Made by a program: the position numbers and the translations under genes. A stretch of DNA of 64,000 bases from Paragonimus skrjabini miyazakii (lineage: Eukaryota > Platyhelminthes > Trematoda > Plagiorchiida > Troglotrematidae): NCBI GenBank assembly GCA_014338405.1, contig JTDE01001039.1, positions 49,662 to 113,661 of the forward strand, in the 5' to 3' direction. The notes below the pieces were generated by a model. The model was not told where the DNA came from, ran no database searches, and saw only the letters and a list, made by a program, of their open reading frames with translations. This document shows positions 45,802 through 57,761 of this stretch, piece after piece. Position 1 is the stretch's first letter. Every line of letters starts with the position of its first letter.

Positions 45802-48800
45802 AGGTCCAGTCTCGTTGTGACAGAACTGTTGGTCGATGTTATTCCATTCAAAATCCGTCTCATGTAATGATAATGCTTCTGTATGAATCTCTCGTAGTAA
45901 CCCGTGACAGATTCTACGAAGCGTTCCTCATACGATAGTTTCTAATTTCAACAGCAAACCCATCAATGAAAGACCTTTTGTTATGTTTTTCTACACGCCA
46001 CCCACTAATTCCAAAAGCGATATCACCGAAAAACGGGTAACCGCATTTTAAAGAAAGTCTTCATAAGTGTCGAAAAGACAACACGCTAGATGAATTTTTC
46101 CGTGGAGTCAATAACTAACCAGAATTTCGTGTCAAAATTGTCGGGTTATCTAGCTCATGATTGTGCGGGAATTCTTCGACGGTATCACAACTACTAATCG
46201 TCTATTGTCAGTGTAAAATGGGGATCTTTTGTCCGGTAACTTGTGTTGAAGGTCTCAAACATTTCCCTTACTCAACTAAAGGGTTCTTTGGTTCTCTCAA
46301 GACACCTATGTTTATCGTCAGAATGTATATTCCTCTTGGACTGGCGAAACCCCTTCCGACTCATGGTATCCTGAAGATTGTTGTTCCGAATTTAAAATGC
46401 CACAAGAATTGAACGGAGTATTTCTTTCTATAGTGTTCTTTACTACAGAATAAGTGAAAGGTGGTTTACAGCTCCACCCGCGGCTGTGTAGTTCGCCGCA
46501 GCAGCAAATGATTCCGAACGGCTCTGTTTATCAGCGGTAAAATACTATCGTCATGAGGAGCATCAAAGCATTGCAGCCATAATGAATGATCGACGAATGT
46601 TACAGTTACAAGCATTATCCGTGGTTAGTCCACGGTGGGTCGGTTGTAAACTGTGACCGTGATTCACTTTCGCTAATTTCAGGTGCATCAGCGACTTTGG
46701 ATCCAAAAGCACGAGATCACGTGATGGGATGGGCGTTTTGATTTGTTGACTTGGCGACTGACAGTGAGCATACCAGTGGACGATAGCACGTTCGACTGAC
46801 TTCTAGCTATGCGTGCGATGGGCGGTTGGTCATATTCAGCTGCCAAGTCCTCAGGCTGTTCACTGGCGGTGATTAGCGTAGGCTATTGATGGACTGAAAT
46901 GATCGTTCTCGTCATAACTCTTTAGGAGCGGCTGTGAGAGAGCCATTCGAATCGACTGACAGCACTAACTTGGAAGATTGCTGGGGGACATGACTCCAAG
47001 GAACGTCAGCGAAAGTTGGACACACCGGGTTAGACGTATGTTTTTGTGTCAAACAAAAATTGGGAGGTAGACAAGACAGGAAATGGACGTTTAAATGTGG
47101 TTCAACAATCATTCTGACCACACTCATTTTCGTAACTTAGCTGTCCGCATTGCCCCGTTTTGGCACAGGCAACTCAATGAAGCAACACATATACTGGAAC
47201 AGGTTGAGCCGTATGACTCATCTTTAAGTTTTATGTTGCAGTTTAGTACGCAAATATCGCGACAGGACATGTGATCTGCCTCGGCACATGTACGAGTCAT
47301 GTGATTCGGTCTTGGGGCACACTACTGTCTCCTCACCGCAAGCTGTCTGCATTCTGTAATGCAATGGCAATCTGGTGCACCTATACAACTCAGGCTACGG
47401 GAATCGATCTTGAGAGTAAAATGTCAGCAACTACCGGACAACATAGGAACTTTCTAACGATTGCCTTCACACAAGCAACTGGAAAAGAATTTCACATGAA
47501 ATATATACATGATACAAACTGAGGTATCGTACCATTTTGTTATACATCCAGGTCTAAAATAAACATAGATTCAACAGATCCACCATGTGTACCTGATGCC
47601 GATGTGAATGGACTGGTAAGTTCACAAAAATAGCTGTTTTTCCGAAAGCTAGCAGATCGTATGGGATTAGGAAGAGTAGTGAAAAAGGATCAGTGAGAAA
47701 ATGTGACAGTTGTGTGCTACCAAACAACGGATATATCGGGAACTCAAATTTCTATCCAAATCGCTAAGCAGAATGGACCTACAAGAAGAAGCCTAGTGTA
47801 GTTTAATTTGGCAACAGAAATGTAGTCTTGATAACGTTGGCAACAGTGCTGAAGATGTTCCGTATAAAATGTGATTCCAGATGCAGAACCACAGTGATTT
47901 AGAAAAATCTCTTTGGCGTTACCGTCATGAATGCATGGGTGTGTTGCAAGGAGGTTGTGGACATACAGTCGATTGAAAAGCAACTCATAATGATCCTCAT
48001 CAGTGAACTGAGGAGAACGATCCCCGTTAGAAGTCGAGTTTCCAATATGTGGTAGCACATCAGTCGATATTTAAGACAGGGAGAGTAAAAGCATCCAACA
48101 CGCAGATGTATCACATGCTAGTCGTGCGAAATTTTCGCGGATCGCGCTGTTCACAACCGGTGATAAGAGTACGCGCCACACAGTTTCGGTCTTGTGAAAT
48201 ACTAGTACAAACATGGGCAGTTTGGTGTAAATATCTTCTAATCTGATTTGTCCGTTTTATCATTTGTGCATTGCGATCAACCTAATTTGGTATCGAACTG
48301 GTGGTCAACTCTTCTATACGATTGATGCTGTGGTTTCCTCAATGTACAATACGTAAATACACAATGTAGAAATATTAGTCTATTAAGGTCGACAACTTGT
48401 TCGTAGCACCTTCAAGTCCCATTGTTACTCCTGACAATCTACTTTTCTTCATACTCATGGCTGTTCAATATTCAATATTTCTTGTAATTCCAGAGGTCAT
48501 TTATCAGCGCTCAAAAATAAATGCTACGGATTGAAGTGTGTATGCTTTGAGCATATACAGATTTACATCTTACTACGGATATGAGAACTTTGAGCGGTAC
48601 CACTTTGCAACGTTCATACAACCGGAAGAACAAATGTACGAATACTGTCGTTACTGTGGGAGCGAATATGTTCCGCATAACTAATCTGAGCGGTTATCGT
48701 AGTCAATTTTTTGACGGAAAGTATGAGAAGCTAGAATAACAGTTCCTGACTGATATATTCATGTCGTGAGCAGTGACCAATGAAACAAAAATGTAGTTGG

Positions 48801-49839
48801 TCAATCTAATGTTGAAGTACAACCTCGAGAAATTTAACACTGATGTTCAAGACTGTAACGATCAGTAGTGTGTACCAAACACAATACCCAAAGAATTATT
48901 GAGTAGAAATGACAAACCTAAATATATGAAAACGCAGAGTATTTGTAGACGGTTTTCCACATGTGGGTTGGTTGAAAACAACCACAGCAGTTGACCAAAA
49001 ATTCCCTTTCTTGAACTGCTGAATCTTTCCACCTCAGCGGAGCTCAAGATCGTCAATTCACAGTGTCAACCCAATGCTCCTAATCTGCTCTTATCTGCAG
49101 TGGTGTTCTGGCCTCTATAGTCGAATCGAAAAGATATGAGTGTGGTTCTATATGCACGTTCGTTTGCGATAATTTTTTTAGACACATTCAGAGCGGTGGC
49201 GTATAAAGCGAAGTAGTGAATAGGACTCGCGCTTGGTAGGTCTCAGCAATCCAGAAACGTTCGAAGTCGATGCGCGTAATTTCAGAGGGACAAATTTGAA
49301 AGAAGCATACCGGTCATGTCATGCAGCGAATCTCGTGCAATCCTCACTGACCTACACTTTGCCCACCAGGTCCCTGTCATTCATCGGTAACAGATAAGAC
49401 ATACCTCGGCAATTCGGACTAGGCTACGGTTTCCACATCACATTACGGATTAAACATCAAGCAGGTAAAATCGTTAAGAACACACTTTATACTTTGTGAA
49501 TACTATCGGATGTTTACACCAGTGTTTTGTATTAGTGAATCAGACTAGGAATATAGCGGGATGGCGTTGCAGTAACGTGGGGAGTGTGCTCGGAAGACTC
49601 ATTAAACATTGAACTTGACATAATTAGTAAGACATCTTAGGAGAACGGCTACTCCGATCGATGCATCCAAAAATCTCGGGATCCAGGAACAAAGCAGAAT
49701 AGTGTGCTGACGTTAGAGAAGAAACGAGTTTTTATAGGACTTTCGTTCAAAAGTAATCAGATGACAGATTTATTTAGTCAAATCATGAACACCATATGAC
49801 AGACGGAATTATTCATGCTGCAACATTGCATATCAGTCT
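45802..49839. other. No gene recognised
   Basis: About 4 kb with frames up to 114 codons (45594-45938, overlapping the LINE 5'UTR and so a shadow) and 104 codons (47744-48058, minus), none with a domain. No repeat copy seen. Confidence 0.45.
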
Positions 49840-50170
49840 CGTGTGTCCGAGGGTGGTACTCCTTATTACAAAGACAGACTTGGCTCACATTGCAGCCATA
49901 CATATGTACTCGTCCTCATACGGTTGTACAGTGGAGTATATTGGCCATTTGGCTACACAATTGATTGAGCAAGTGAAGGAACAATTCCCGACATGGCTAA
50001 GGAACAGATCGATAGGGTCGATAGACAGTTCGATTGCTGGTCGTTGTGTTAACATGATCCACTACGTCAACCCGATTTGCACCTGCGATGCCACCTACCG
50101 CGAGGCAATGAGCTTATCGAAATCGATCTAGCGTTGAAGCCTAGCAACAGCTGAAACAGACGCAATCAAG
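49840..50170 (+). mobile_element. Penelope-like GIY-YIG endonuclease relic, copy D2
   Basis: The plus frame 49796-50131 contains EYIGHLATQLIEQVKEQFPTWL, matching the PLE pattern YIGRTxRxLxxRIKEHxPxWL, then RSIGSIDSSIAG (normally INSSIxxHL) and a distal CTCDATYREA region. Beyond the TAG at 50129-50131, a shifted frame reads LATAETDAIKLREL, matching the closing LxxAEAxxIxxxKPxLC block. The conserved Arg of the YIGR motif is His here. Only the 3' end of the PLE ORF is recognisable; RT was not found to the left, so it is truncated. It differs from the GIY-YIG remnant at 11464-11850. Confidence 0.75.
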
Positions 50171-51639
50171 TTGCGTGAGCTCGTGCGGTGATTAGGTGGA
50201 ATTTTTTTACACCACTGAACCTTCAATGACCTTGAAGCAGCTCACAGCCCATGACAGCGATGCAAATGACAGACTATTTTTCAGACACACAGCAACAGTG
50301 CGACAAAAATATGTTCATGCAACTCCCGATCGATTCAACGAAAATCGACCGGGATAACTACTATCTGTGATTAATTTGTAACCTTCAGATATGTAACAAC
50401 AAATGCTTGTCAATCCGTTAAGCATGCACATGAATTATAGCCAACATGCGTCAGTTAACACACCGGGATAAATAGGAATAACACAAAACCTCCCTACTCA
50501 GCCCTATACTCCGTAAGGAAGTTGTCCTTTAGGGCAGTGGACAGAATTCATATAAACACTGCTTCCTAAATCCATGACATCTTTCCAGTTGAACAAAGAA
50601 GACAGCTTGGTACTACTGAAGTTGCTAACTCAGTTCTCTGCAAACATACATATAAGTCTTTTGTTTCAAAATGCAAACGACCTAGAGATGAAAGGAGCGC
50701 GATGCAATTATTAGCGGGACATCGGATCGAGATGTCTATCCTGAGTAATGTCTACCGCACAGTTCCACTGCCTTTGTAACTTCAAAACGAGTTGATCATG
50801 ATTCCCAGAATTTGTGTTATCGAACACATACCGGGTAGCGTTATCACTGGGCAGCGGTCACAATCTGCACTACTCGGGTGATTACGGGTGGCTCATGTAA
50901 ACGGACAACTCGGTAGTCGAGTCAGTCACATAGAAGTAAAAAATTGACATCACTTATGCAGAATCGGTTCGCAGACAGTTGATTCACCATCAAATCGCTT
51001 TGGAGCAGTCCGATTTCTTCATTTGTTTCGAGTGGACATCTTCAATAATACAAGTGTAACCTACATGTCCGCTTTACACAAATTTCGTCTTTACGCATTA
51101 AAAGTTTTTGAGAACCACGATCCGGATCGCGTGGTTCTCCACATCTTGATATCATTCCGAAACAAATTTAGTGTAGTCATGGTTATTGACCTGTTGTCGA
51201 CGCACAGATATTACTAATGTGGACTGCCCATGTGCATGATTCGATCCCAGTCAACGTTTGTTACCCGCTTGTGATGACGCGATTGGATGTGGGTCCGGTA
51301 AAGCTAATATTAAGTCGTATGCTCAGCACAAAAGACATAACGGACAGGTAATTTAGGCGCAACATTCCATCAGCCACCAGGTACTCTCTTTCCAGAGTGC
51401 TTCACGTTTTGGTGGAGGGAAACTTTTGGTCTTTCTTGGATATGGAATTGGCTAGATCACACAGTCACATACTGCAGGAACATTTGGGGTCTATTCCAGT
51501 CAACACATGGCAAAAGTTTGCAGTGACATTAACGAATAGTAATGCCAACCTGATAGCTCGTTTGCGCAACCGGAATCCGAAATTGCGCGCCTTCTCTAAG
51601 ATGACGTTAACCAAGGCTCGCCGTCCTGCCCGGTATTAG
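50171..51639. other. No gene recognised
   Basis: AT-rich. The plus frame 51397-51639 (80 codons, ending RPARY) directly precedes repeat E3 and shows no known domain. Confidence 0.45.
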
Positions 51640-51834
51640 TGTGTGCGCGCATAAACTATTGACTCAGGCAGTTTACTTGTCTTGGGACTGGCAACAACCC
51701 TTTATCAGTGGAAAACCCAGTCGCTGATCGCTCCCCTTGAGATTGTCGTTCGCATTTCACGTTCGTGATTGGTGGGAGTGAACGAACCGTTGAAACCTCG
51801 TGATTTAACTCTTACTTAGTTGCTGATGAAATGA
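51640..51834 (+). repeat. Family-E dispersed repeat, copy E3 (diverged)
   Basis: Aligned to E1 and E2 mainly in its right half: TTTCACGTTCGTGATTGG, GGGAGTGAACGAACCG and CTCGTGATTTAACTCTTACTT. The left half is only weakly alignable. The spacing of ribozyme-like pieces is identical to E1 and E2. Confidence 0.55.
51762..51804 (+). ncRNA. Hammerhead-ribozyme-like motif, copy E3 (decayed core)
   Basis: The CTGATGA position reads TTGGTGG (51769-51775), GAA is at 51784-51786, and 11 bases separate GAA from TC, exactly as in E1 and E2. Helix I is the best of the three: TCGTGA (51798-51803) pairs with TTCGTGA before the core over six consecutive positions. Helix III has lost its pairing. It is an inactive relative that helps define the family. 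Confidence 0.4.
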
Positions 51835-52207
51835 ATAAAGTGAACTCGGTGTTTTGAATAGTATTAGCACAAAAGTGAAGGCGGTTGGCTTAATCAAAGA
51901 GAGCGTGACCCGAAATCAGTCGAATAACGGGCTATAAGCCGTCATTCGAGGGCAACTGTGGTCGAAAGAACCAGTGTCAACACTTAAAAGGACACTTTTG
52001 GACGGCAGTGGATTAATCCCCGTTTAAGCATGAAAATGTTCATAAGTGAGGGAGATAGGAACATCCTAAATTTAATTCCATACAAAAGTGTACCTATTCA
52101 AAAAACTCTGTCAATATAGATGACCAAACGAAATTTAAGTGAAGGGATAAAAACAGACAGACGACCGCGGCATCCGCGACTTACATACAAGTGCGTAAAA
52201 CTTAGGA
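51835..52207. other. No gene recognised
   Basis: Short AT-rich spacer between repeat E3 and the 3' end of LINE copy A3. Confidence 0.5.
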
Positions 52208-53062
52208 TAATAACATCATCATAGGCAGCAATACATCAGTGGTTCTCACTGATGCTTAACCGTAACACAACCGGGAGAAAAGGCAAACACTGTAATAAGA
52301 AAAGAGAGAGAAAAAGGAAGGAAGGGAAAGGGACCTAACTACTAAAAATAGCTACGTCTACATTCAAACATTCATCATCAAAGTACCTACACCTTGCAAA
52401 CAAACAACCAATCTGTAAGTGAAAGTAAGGCGCCATCAACAAGACAGCTTCCTCACGGCATTCACTGCCCCGCATCATAAAATACACACACTTCACAGAC
52501 AACTCGGTCAAACAACGACAACATTCACGCCACTGAGCTCGAGTAGCCGCCATATCACTCAACTTCTCAAACCACTGACTCTGTGAGTCGCGAGGGCCCC
52601 AGCCTCGGAGACCAACCCGATCTGCAGTGACCAACCACTTCGTGAACTACTTCATTTGTCTACGCCAGGTCATCATCTGTCCACCTTGCGCCAGTCGGTG
52701 ACAACGTCAGCAAAGAATGCTCGGTGTGGCAGACGACTAACTGGTATCCTTAATACATGACCTAACCATCTAAGTCTGTGCAAATGTAGGGATTGAACAA
52801 AAGAATTCGTTTGACAATCAATGCCAAACACCCGCTTCTTGACCTCGTTGTTTATCGGCTGGTGCCACCCGATACGAGCGACTGAACTCAAACAACGGTG
52901 GTCGAATATCTGGAGGCGGTTCACGTCTTCTACCATGAGCGGCCAGGTTTCGCTGCCGTAAAGTAATACAGCTCTCACAGTTGTCTCATATATGCGACCC
53001 TTAAGTTTCAGGGAAATACCTCTCTGTTGCCATAGATGTCCCAGATTAGCGAACACCGCCCT
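52208..53062 (-). mobile_element. Family-A LINE 3' end, copy A3
   Basis: From the tail (ATCATCATAGGCAGC) the copy runs through the 3'UTR and the C-terminal coding region and is 5'-truncated at about 53062, within the ARVVFANLGHLW block. Alignment with A1 (42000-42845) and A2 (59100-59619) is close throughout. The break lies next to an 8-bp inverted repeat (GGTATAAC / GTTATACC at 53066-53089) and a possible copia scrap. Confidence 0.88.
52673..53062 (-). pseudogene. Post-RT C-terminal domain of LINE A3, intact frame
   Basis: A single frame with no internal stop gives AVFANLGHLWQQRG, LLYGSETWPLMVEDVNRLQIF (split here for length: the DHRCLSSVARIGWHQ block follows), RLRWLGHVLRIP and a final VTDWRKVDR before the stop at 52673. 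A1 and A2 carry the same blocks with lesions, so this copy best shows the ancestral ending. The annotated Met upstream at 53104 is in unrelated flanking DNA. RT and endonuclease are absent because of truncation. Confidence 0.85.
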
Positions 53063-53065
53063 GGT

Positions 53066-53089
53066 GGTATAACGATAAACTGTTATACC
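53066..53089. repeat. 8-bp inverted repeat (hairpin) at LINE A3 junction
   Basis: GGTATAAC and GTTATACC are perfect complements separated by eight bases (GATAAACT). The hairpin sits exactly between the 5' truncation of LINE A3 and the possible copia relic. Confidence 0.7.
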
Positions 53090-53149
53090 GTAAGGATAAC
53101 GCACACTTTGATTCCAAGGTCTTCCGAAGACAAAACTGAAATGTAACTT

Positions 53150-53530
53150 AGGCCTATGCTGACGATAAAAAGAAACTCCTCACGACACAGGTTGGCAGTT
53201 CACCAATTAACGATTCGACTCAACTGAAACGGGAGGTTAAGGTATATTCTACCACAGATTCTTTTGAACTGATCAGTGACTTAGACACTATCATTCTAGC
53301 TAGTACACTGACGTACTTTATGGGCATTCAACTGATGAACACGAACGACTCATTATACAATACAACTCATCACATATGTGAGCTGGCTGAAACGAATCAT
53401 TTTAGTATGCCTCTATCAAGTGTCAATTTAAGGGAAACTTCATTGTTGTATACTGGAATAGCACTTTTCGTTTTGCTGATGTATGAGGTGGTCACACACA
53501 GCACACTAGAACCCTGGCGAGCTGAATTTT
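53150..53530 (+). pseudogene. Possible Ty1/copia polymerase relic
   Basis: After a TAG, an open frame of about 125 codons reads AYADDKKKLL, later LISDLDTI, then LTYFMGIQLMNTNDSLY and a hydrophobic LLYTGIALFVLLMYEVVT segment. Copia RTs show YVDD, then DLG about 30 residues on, then YFLGI(E), then PYRxxVGSLLYL. Order and spacing are roughly right, with the YADD to YF distance about 15 residues too long. The YADD tetrad alone also fits LINEs, and no catalytic context supports it. I consider this suggestive only; it could be chance. Confidence 0.3.
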
Positions 53531-53535
53531 GATGT

Positions 53536-56059
53536 CTGAAAATTAGCAAGAGTTGGCTGTGGACATTGCAACTTGAAATACTGCGCTAACATTTGGCTGA
53601 TCTGAAAAATAATGTTAGATAATCTGATGTAACATTTAAATAATTGTCATCTGAACTTGGAAGACGCGCACGAATTTGGGTTTGTTTGCTCCAAACTGCC
53701 CGTTATTTCTAGACGTATTCTCAAACAGTCGGAAAGATGAGTTCATTAGAAGAGCTATTTGCGATAAACCTACCGTTGAACTTCAATCCAGTCTACACCA
53801 GTCAAACACAAACGAACCTTAGCGGATTCTTTAGTTACACTAGCAAGAATCTATACATAAAACAAACCAGCAGAAGATCCAGACTTACTCACTTTCGATA
53901 GAGTTCGATCATCCACGCCAACTTGATATGGTTGTGTTGGACTTAAGAACCCTCAATATTTCTACCATGCAGTATTTTTCAAGACGAGCAAGAGCTACAA
54001 TCTGACGACTGCATTTACGTATAGGTAGTATGAGTAAACTGGCCGTCGCGATGACTGCCAGTGAGAAAATGGACTGAAGAACAACTTAAAATTTTGTGAG
54101 CACGATTTCCAAATGGGCTCACAAGCGCAGTCGACAGGTTTTGACAATGTCTACTGAAACGACATTATTTTTAACGGAGAAGGAATACCTTTCTTCAAAC
54201 CAGTCTCATCTACGCTCAACGCACGTGAAATGTTGTGCAACCAGTGTTCACGCACAGCAAATGACAATCAGTTCACGCTAGAACGTGGAACAGAAACCGA
54301 TTAAGCCTCAACCTCTGGAATCTACACCATAAGCGGTCATGCGTTCGTGTATGGACGTAACAAAGCACGTGACAATGACGCGTGAGCAACCAATGAGTGA
54401 GGAGTGCTACGAATCGTGGAACTGCAAACGCAGCAAGATCAAGCAAGTGTGTACACACGTGACTACACTTCAAGACTACACAAGTGTGGACGACGAGAAA
54501 TTGATAAACGTAGCAACAGCGAAGCCTGGAGACGAATGAGGATGTGTAGAAGGATACATAAATGAGTAGAGTACACGTATCGATTGCCACAAAACATCAA
54601 ACAATAAGGGCATCACATCTTAGTTCCAGTTAAACGGTGCTGTGGGAAAAGTGGGCGCTAACTTGGGCAAAAATCCAAGATACATCCCTCGTCCAGATTG
54701 AAGCGTTAAAATGCGAAAATGCCAAAAATGTAAACTAGATCGTAAACTACTACATGCTAATATTTTATTATTTGCGAAGTTAATGAAAAATAGTCCAACA
54801 TTTCCGCATTTATTTTGTTATAAGTATAATGTCAGTTTCTCGCACCTCCACCTATATGCTGTTTTCCACAATTGTGAAGTCCAGCTTTGAATGAATGCAG
54901 ACATGAGTTTGGCGTTCTAATATCTTTCAACAGCAGTACTACAGTCTACTACTGCGTCTTTTGTTACAATATTGGGTCAGACGCACAATCAAACTAGCAA
55001 ACAGCGTTGCCAATGTATAGGCCATGATAACAGCCTGTGGACATTTCTATAGATGCTGTCCTGCTCCGTTACAGAATGAAGGATATTCTGGCTACTGTGT
55101 TTCTTATTGACTATCCTTATTTGAGTGTTCGTGCTGGTTTGCTTCATTACCAGTCACTTTTAGAGAAGCCGCTTCAATAGAAAATGTCAATTCTCCGCGT
55201 TTTTTGCAATCAGACCAGGTGGACGAGTGAGCGATGTTAAGCTACCACCGCGTTGCTTATCAATAGAATCGATCGACTGTTTGCTACTCAGCTAGTCACG
55301 TGTGCAACAGGATGACCCAGAAAGCACTGGTTGCAGTAGTATGCAAAACCTTGCGTGTCTAACCATGAATGATGAACACTCATTCAAGTTGTTTGTGGTT
55401 TGACGCATCACCCTGGGTGCTACCGTAACATGCACGGTCAGCTGACCGACTTATTCATGTTGCCGCTTAAGTGAGGTTGGTTCGATGAAAAATTATCAAT
55501 CCCATGTTTTACGGTCAACCTTAACTGGTGGGCCACCTGGAATAATTGGGTGCGTTCGTGTTTCGTTCGGAAGACATACCTGATGAAATTAATCGGCAGA
55601 TTAATGTGCATATATTTTACTGTCTCGTATGTCGTAATGGTGGCGATAACACCGTGGGGCTATTACAGATGTGTAGCTTGATAAATTCAAATACGCCTTA
55701 TCGGAGTGAATCAAAAATTGGCGCTATTATTTCAAGTTTGACTGTGCCGCAACACAACGCCCATACATTCTGTTGTCATTTGGTTACGGTTCACTGATTC
55801 ATGGAATTCACATTTGGCTATCATTTCTTTCTTGCATGAGAACTGAAAAGCCTCCTACACTGAAGATCGCTGTCGTCTGCTATTTCCACAGTGTGTTTGA
55901 CATAAATGATAGCCTTACTGGCACGGCAATCATGCGCCTGGACTAGGTTGATAATATGGGTCCGTCAACTCTGTCAACTGATGGCCAAAATACAGTGGTA
56001 CAATCGACCATATCCAGGTTCGCAAGCCATTATAACATACGAGGTGCAAGTTTTTACAC
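53536..56059. other. No gene recognised
   Basis: The patch at about 54090-54600 is less AT-rich and open on both strands (105 codons minus, 66 codons plus), but no domain is seen. The remainder has short frames only. Confidence 0.4.
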
Positions 56060-56208
56060 GGTTAGTGGCTTTCGGTTCGGATTAGCCTGTAACAATGACC
56101 GAAGCCAGACGACGCCTGTGATTAGCCATCACCACAAGTGGCTTGTGCTGCACCATTTGCGATTCCATCCAAACACGTATCCAGTGTAAACCTGAAAGAA
56201 TAAGAACA
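56060..56208 (-). mobile_element. Family-B LINE 3' tip, solo copy
   Basis: GGTTAGTGGC, GGATTAGCCTGTAACAATGACC, CACCACAAGTGGCTTG and CACGTATCCAGTGTAAACC align with the last 150 bp of the family-B 3'UTR at 16795 and 5270. Similarity ends at 56208, precisely where LINE A2 begins, so either the copy was truncated there or A2 inserted into it. Confidence 0.8.
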
Positions 56209-56809
56209 TGACGCGGTATGTCGGCTTGCGCATCTCGATGACCTATCGGGCTAAACTGGACGGTGTGGCCACCACACCGACAGAGTTCTCTCAGGCAGGT
56301 CAATACGTACAGGTCTGACAAACTAGTCTCCTGGTCCTCCAGGTTGGAGGTTGGAAGGTTGATATCTTCATCCGAAAAATGCACCAGTTCTGGTACACTG
56401 GCACTCACCCGCTGCCTTACGGTACAGGCCTTTGAGTCGAAGGCTTCGGTTAATAAACCTAAAGGTTCCTTTATATATGTCTGAAGGTCCTAGCATAATT
56501 TCGATCCATATACAACGACGAATATTCAGAACATCAATAATCCCATACTGCATCGGCCGTCTCGCAGCAAAAAACCAAGTCTCTCAACCTGTTGCGTACA
56601 GTAGGGTGGATAGGCAAAAACACGCTACCGCTGATCCCTCCCCCACTATCCTATCAAATTTAGTTCTAAGGTCCCTTCCGACTCATATTCTTGATGATTA
56701 CTCTACAGGTACCACAACAGATACAGTTAGTCACAGTAACACCGTGTCGGCAAGTTCCATCTCTTACTACTCAGCTTCAGGTCTACTTCGTCTCTTGCTT
56801 AGACCTAGA

Positions 56810-57415
56810 GTGAGAATTAATATAGGTGCTTTCACCGTGCACGCTATAAAACAGATAAGTCGGAGACTAGAATGCAGGACAGTGGTCAACGTATGAAACC
56901 AACGGCAATCACACTGTCTACCCGACACTAGTTTTACACTTCGAGTGACTCCACGGCCACCTCTACTAGTCATGCTCTCAGCAAGACGGCCACGATTGGA
57001 TTTCCATTGACAGCAAACTGCGTCGTCCGCATGGCAGGTTCTGTTAAGTCCTGCTCTCGATGCAAGACTTTCAGAAATCTTTTCATTGTCTGCTTATGCT
57101 CCAACTGACTGCAGTGACGCAGGACTCAAGGATGCCTTTCATTAGGATCTGGTCCCTGTCCTTCGGTCGACACATGGTTTTGATATAGTCGTTCTGATTG
57201 GAGATATGAACGCTCAGGTCTGCCACCTTGGTGAGGCCGAGTCTCGTTTAGCTAGCAGGTTTGAGATAGCATCACATCGTTCGGATAGGGGGGACGACTG
57301 TTACAGCCGTGAGCTGAGCATGAGCTATTCTGAGCCAGCACCAGTTTTAGACATCGTGCGCGTTATTGCCATACTTGGCGCCCTCCCCCTCCGAATCAGG
57401 CCGGGCCCCAAATAG
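56810..57415 (+). pseudogene. AP-endonuclease remnants of LINE A2
   Basis: INIGAFTVHAIKQ (near 56815) is followed by a deletion that removes the SETRIQD block. SLSAYAPTDCSDA lies near 57090-57120, and VVLIGDMNAQVCHLGEAESRL near 57190-57245. The remaining C-terminal part is in broken frames. The copy cannot make an active nuclease. Confidence 0.8.
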
Positions 57416-57761
57416 ACCACATAGCTGTTATAGGTGGTGGTGTTTCATTCAGGACCGTCGTTCATATTGGAGCATATACTGAAATTCAAATCATGCGTTG
57501 GTACACTGTCATTTCGTTCTTTCTTCTTCTTGTTAATGACCTGACCGACAGCAACGGCTGACTGCTGAAAAACTGGCTTTACCATCAGTAAAGTTTAAGT
57601 AGCAGACAAGCATAGAAAGCGAGTTTAGCAGTTTTCATTCTGAAGATCCTAATAGCTGCTGAGCTCAAATCTCACAGGTCATCCGTGAAGTAGGTACTGT
57701 AGCATGCGGCACGGGAGTTCATGAGTCGAACAAACATTGGGTCTCGGAGAAATTCATCGAG

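Noticed and set aside
43000..45940. Plus-strand frames across LINE A1
   Set aside because: They are shadows of the minus-strand LINE coding regions and 5'UTR.
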